Origin: Variovorax sp. ZS18.2.2
GTDB taxonomy: Bacteria > Pseudomonadota > Gammaproteobacteria > Burkholderiales > Burkholderiaceae_C
Assembly: GCF_024701975.1 (NCBI RefSeq)
Contig: NZ_JANLNM010000014.1
Coordinates: 1 to 64,000 of the forward strand
DNA length: 64,000 nt
Reading direction: 5' to 3'
Positions within the stretch are counted from its first letter, which is position 1, and each line of letters starts with the position of its first letter. Made by a program: the position numbers and the translations under genes. This document shows, one piece after another, positions 63,101 through 64,000 of the stretch. The notes under the pieces were generated by a model. The model ran no database searches. It saw only the letters and a program-made list of their open reading frames with translations, and was not told the DNA's origin.

Positions 63101-64000
63101 AGATCGCCGAGGTCAGGCATGCCCGGCCACGGCTTCCATGTGACGCGCAGCTCGCGCAGCGCCTGCTCGGCGTGCTCTTCGCGCTCAGCCACGATGCCGA
63201 CGAAATCGCGAACCACGACGACGGCGCGAATGCCGGGGATGTGCGCGATCGACGATTCATCGACCGCTTCGAGCGTGTTGCCGATGAACTCGCCGTGGTC
63301 CGCGCCCGCGTACGGCGGGCGCACGACGCGGCCGTGCAGCATGCCGGGCACGCGCATGTCGTGCACGAACACGAGCTCGCCCGCGAGCTTGGCGGGAATG
63401 TCCACGCGCGCCTGGCGTGTGCCGACGATGCGGTAGTCGGCCGGGTCCTTGGGCTTCGCAGCGGGGTCGAGGCGCAGCACCGTGCGCTGGCCGGCCACGA
63501 GGTCCGCATAGTTGACGTGGTGGTCCGGCGTCTCGATGACGCGCACCACGCCATTGCGCACCTGCAGCGCATCGACCGCGACGCCCAGGCGTTCGGCCGC
63601 GCGCGCCAGCAGCCAGGCGCGCGCCTGCGCGGCGGCAAGGCGCAGCGGTTGCGCGTGGATCTGGATCGACGCGCTCGCGATCGTCGCGCCCTGGTTCGGC
63701 ACGCGCGCGGTGTCGCCCAGCATCATGCGCACGCAGGGCATGCCGAGGTCGAGTTCTTCGGCCACGATCTGCGACAACGCGGTCTGGATGCCGGTGCCGA
63801 GATCGACGTGGCCGTTGAGCGCGGAGACGCTGCCGTCGTCCCACACCGCGATCAGGATCTCGTCGCCTTCGATGGGGTTGCCGGCGATCACCGCGGGCTG
63901 GCCGTTAGCGGGTGCCAGTGCGGCGGGCGTCTCGCGCACCACGAGCAGCACGCCATCGGCAGCGAGGAACTCCGCGCGGGTCTGCGGCAGGTCGGCGCGG
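60112..64000 (-). CDS. Molybdopterin hydroxylase large subunit fused to three-haem cytochrome c (partial)
   Basis: The gene runs off the right edge, so its start is outside. The N-terminal 750 residues seen are a xanthine-dehydrogenase/aldehyde-oxidase-type molybdenum subunit (LNGHVDLGTGIQTALSQ, YGRNGADDVAADAAL, the final LGAGESSSVPGTAAIANAIF with the active Glu). After a Gly/Pro-rich linker and a membrane anchor (ALFIGGIGVVAGLLGW) comes a cytochrome c part with three haem sites: CAVCH, CGACH and CASCH. Such enzymes hydroxylate aldehydes or N-heterocycles and send electrons to the respiratory chain through the cytochrome. The linker is swollen by a GC-rich repeat insertion (see 61441-61680). 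Confidence 0.88.
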   Translation of the reverse strand, partial: RADLPQTRAEFLAADGVLLVVRETPAALAPANGQPAVIAGNPIEGDEILIAVWDDGSVSALNGHVDLGTGIQTALSQIVAEELDLGMPCVRMMLGDTARVPNQGATIASASIQIHAQPLRLAAAQARAWLLARAAERLGVAVDALQVRNGVVRVIETPDHHVNYADLVAGQRTVLRLDPAAKPKDPADYRIVGTRQARVDIPAKLAGELVFVHDMRVPGMLHGRVVRPPYAGADHGEFIGNTLEAVDESSIAHIPGIRAVVVVRDFVGIVAEREEHAEQALRELRVTWKPWPGMPDLGDLAQALRDNPLTQRLLVDEGDVDGAMASAAQPMQRTYVWPYQMHASIGPSCALADWQPADGSGMQLRVWAGSQNPHVLRADLAKLMGVDDVQVDVVRMEAAGCYGRNGADDVAADAALLARAVGMPVRVQLTREQEHAWEPKGAAQLMEVDGGLMADGRIAAYDFETSYPSNGAPTLALLLTRTIEPVAQAYEMGDRTARPPYSYDNLRVKVNDMAPIVRASWLRGVSALPSSFAHESYIDELATAAGVDPVQFRLRHLDDPRAVELVQATAQKAGWRMRTGPQENADGGLGEGGDILFGQGFAYARYIHSKWPGFGAAWAAWVADVEVNRKTGEVHVRRVVVGHDAGLMVNPAGVEHQVHGNVIQTTSRALMEEVKFAPQQGSPSGGAQLPGVLPTGVVASREWGSYPIINFRDVPVIEVMHMPRPGEPSLGAGESSSVPGTAAIANAIFDATGVRFRAPPFTPETVLAELNRGLLPPPLGEGGGGGMRRSSGDAAGGGAAPGAPRSPRPGGGLHSPGGCPPPPGGRGGGGALRRSSGDAAVPPSQPSPRGGRSNTEAIWPRRKGVWATGAALFIGGIGVVAGLLGWRSVIAPVSLTAPVYSESTIERGRVLAALGDCAVCHTAPGGAANAGGRAMDTPFGTLYTTNLTPDADTGLGRWSFSAFQRAMREGVSRDGHHLYPAFPYTAFAKTSDDDLQALYAYFMSMPAVRAETPKSELKFPFSMRPLMAGWNALFHDPAPLQPVATQSAEWNRGAYLVNGLGHCGACHTPRNALGAEQGGSAFLSGAMVDGWEAPALTHLSKSAVPWDADELYRYLRNGHTQRHGIAGGPMAEVVRELGQVPDADVRAMAVYLGSFNPVPAAEPQALAQQAIDNAARTQGQLLGPAQRMFDSACASCHHDGNGPTLLGVNTPLALNSSLTSARPDNLLRTILDGVREPANRDIGFMPAFREALDDRQIAELAGYMRARFAPQEPAWTDLPGQVARARAAKAHGAGH
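61441..61680. repeat. GC-rich repeat inserted in the hydroxylase/cytochrome linker
   Basis: Two identical 27-bp copies, at 61479-61505 and 61614-61640 (beginning CGGCAGCGTCACCACTCGAG), flank a 108-base block of C and G homopolymers. Inverted outer arms are seen as CCCCTCTGGGGGAAGG and CCCAGAGGGGGAGGG. On the coding strand both copies give RRSSGDAA. The layout is that of a dispersed palindromic repeat of the REP type. Long G and C runs make sequence errors possible. Confidence 0.7.

Noticed and set aside
1-64000. CRISPR arrays, rRNA or tRNA genes
   Set aside because: No regularly spaced direct repeats and no recognisable tRNA cloverleaf or rRNA sequence were seen when reading the gaps. A tRNA scan would be decisive.

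Overview
This is a 64 kb window from a high-GC proteobacterium. Gene types, codon use and the mix of accessory families (a BPSL0761-type small protein, a three-haem cytochrome fused to a molybdenum hydroxylase, an IS66 element with a fourth gene) point to Burkholderiales, most likely a Comamonadaceae such as Variovorax. That placement is inference. No rRNA, tRNA or CRISPR array was seen.

Layout. (1) 0.1-12.9 kb looks like a defence-type accessory island: a RES-domain protein, an HNH-like protein, a HEPN-like protein, then a minus-strand run with a metallo-beta-lactamase-fold protein, a broken WYL regulator, an unrecognised membrane-like protein, a DEDDh exonuclease and a helicase IV-like protein. 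An IS66 element with a perfect 8-bp target duplication (7712-10790) splits that run exactly at the WYL stop codon. (2) 13.1-38.5 kb is a quorum-sensing biosynthetic locus. An 11-gene minus-strand operon (23.3 to 13.1 kb) carries an unrecognised 628-aa protein, an acyl-AMP ligase, an acyl carrier protein, a GNAT, a C45-type acyltransferase, a ferredoxin, an alpha/beta hydrolase, a haem-oxygenase-like oxygenase, a class II aldolase, a phosphopantetheinyl transferase and an acyl-CoA dehydrogenase. A second minus-strand operon (37.9 to 30.9 kb) carries a TrpB-like PLP enzyme, a carrier protein, an esterase, an A-T-TE NRPS, an orphan TRAP binding protein and an EamA exporter. Between them sit luxR, a sugar kinase/MarR/ABC transporter set, and luxI. 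Three lux-box-like palindromes with a common core stand in front of operon 1, in front of luxI, and in the divergent gap between operon 2 and an NTF2-like gene.

(3) 38.9-46.9 kb holds small accessory genes: an XRE regulator, a LytS/LytT two-component pair, a lipoprotein, phosphoesterases (one broken) and two proteins sharing a zinc-ribbon signature, one of only 50 aa. (4) 47-57.6 kb is a second conflict island: an RHS toxin with its immunity gene, a Gabija-like pair (OLD nuclease plus UvrD helicase), an unrecognised 507-aa protein and a PD-(D/E)XK-type protein. (5) At 58.0-58.2 kb truncated yihY and comM fragments meet head to head, marking a rearrangement scar. (6) 58.8-64 kb returns to ordinary chromosome: a fumarylacetoacetase-family enzyme and a molybdopterin hydroxylase/cytochrome c fusion that runs off the window and contains a GC-rich repeat insertion.

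The strongest candidate for an undescribed system is the quorum-sensing locus: one AHL circuit appears to control two separate carrier-protein pathways, activated by one in-cluster phosphopantetheinyl transferase, with a combination of tailoring enzymes that I do not recognise from a known pathway. Gene boundaries and motifs were read directly; family names come from recognised motifs and not from database searches.
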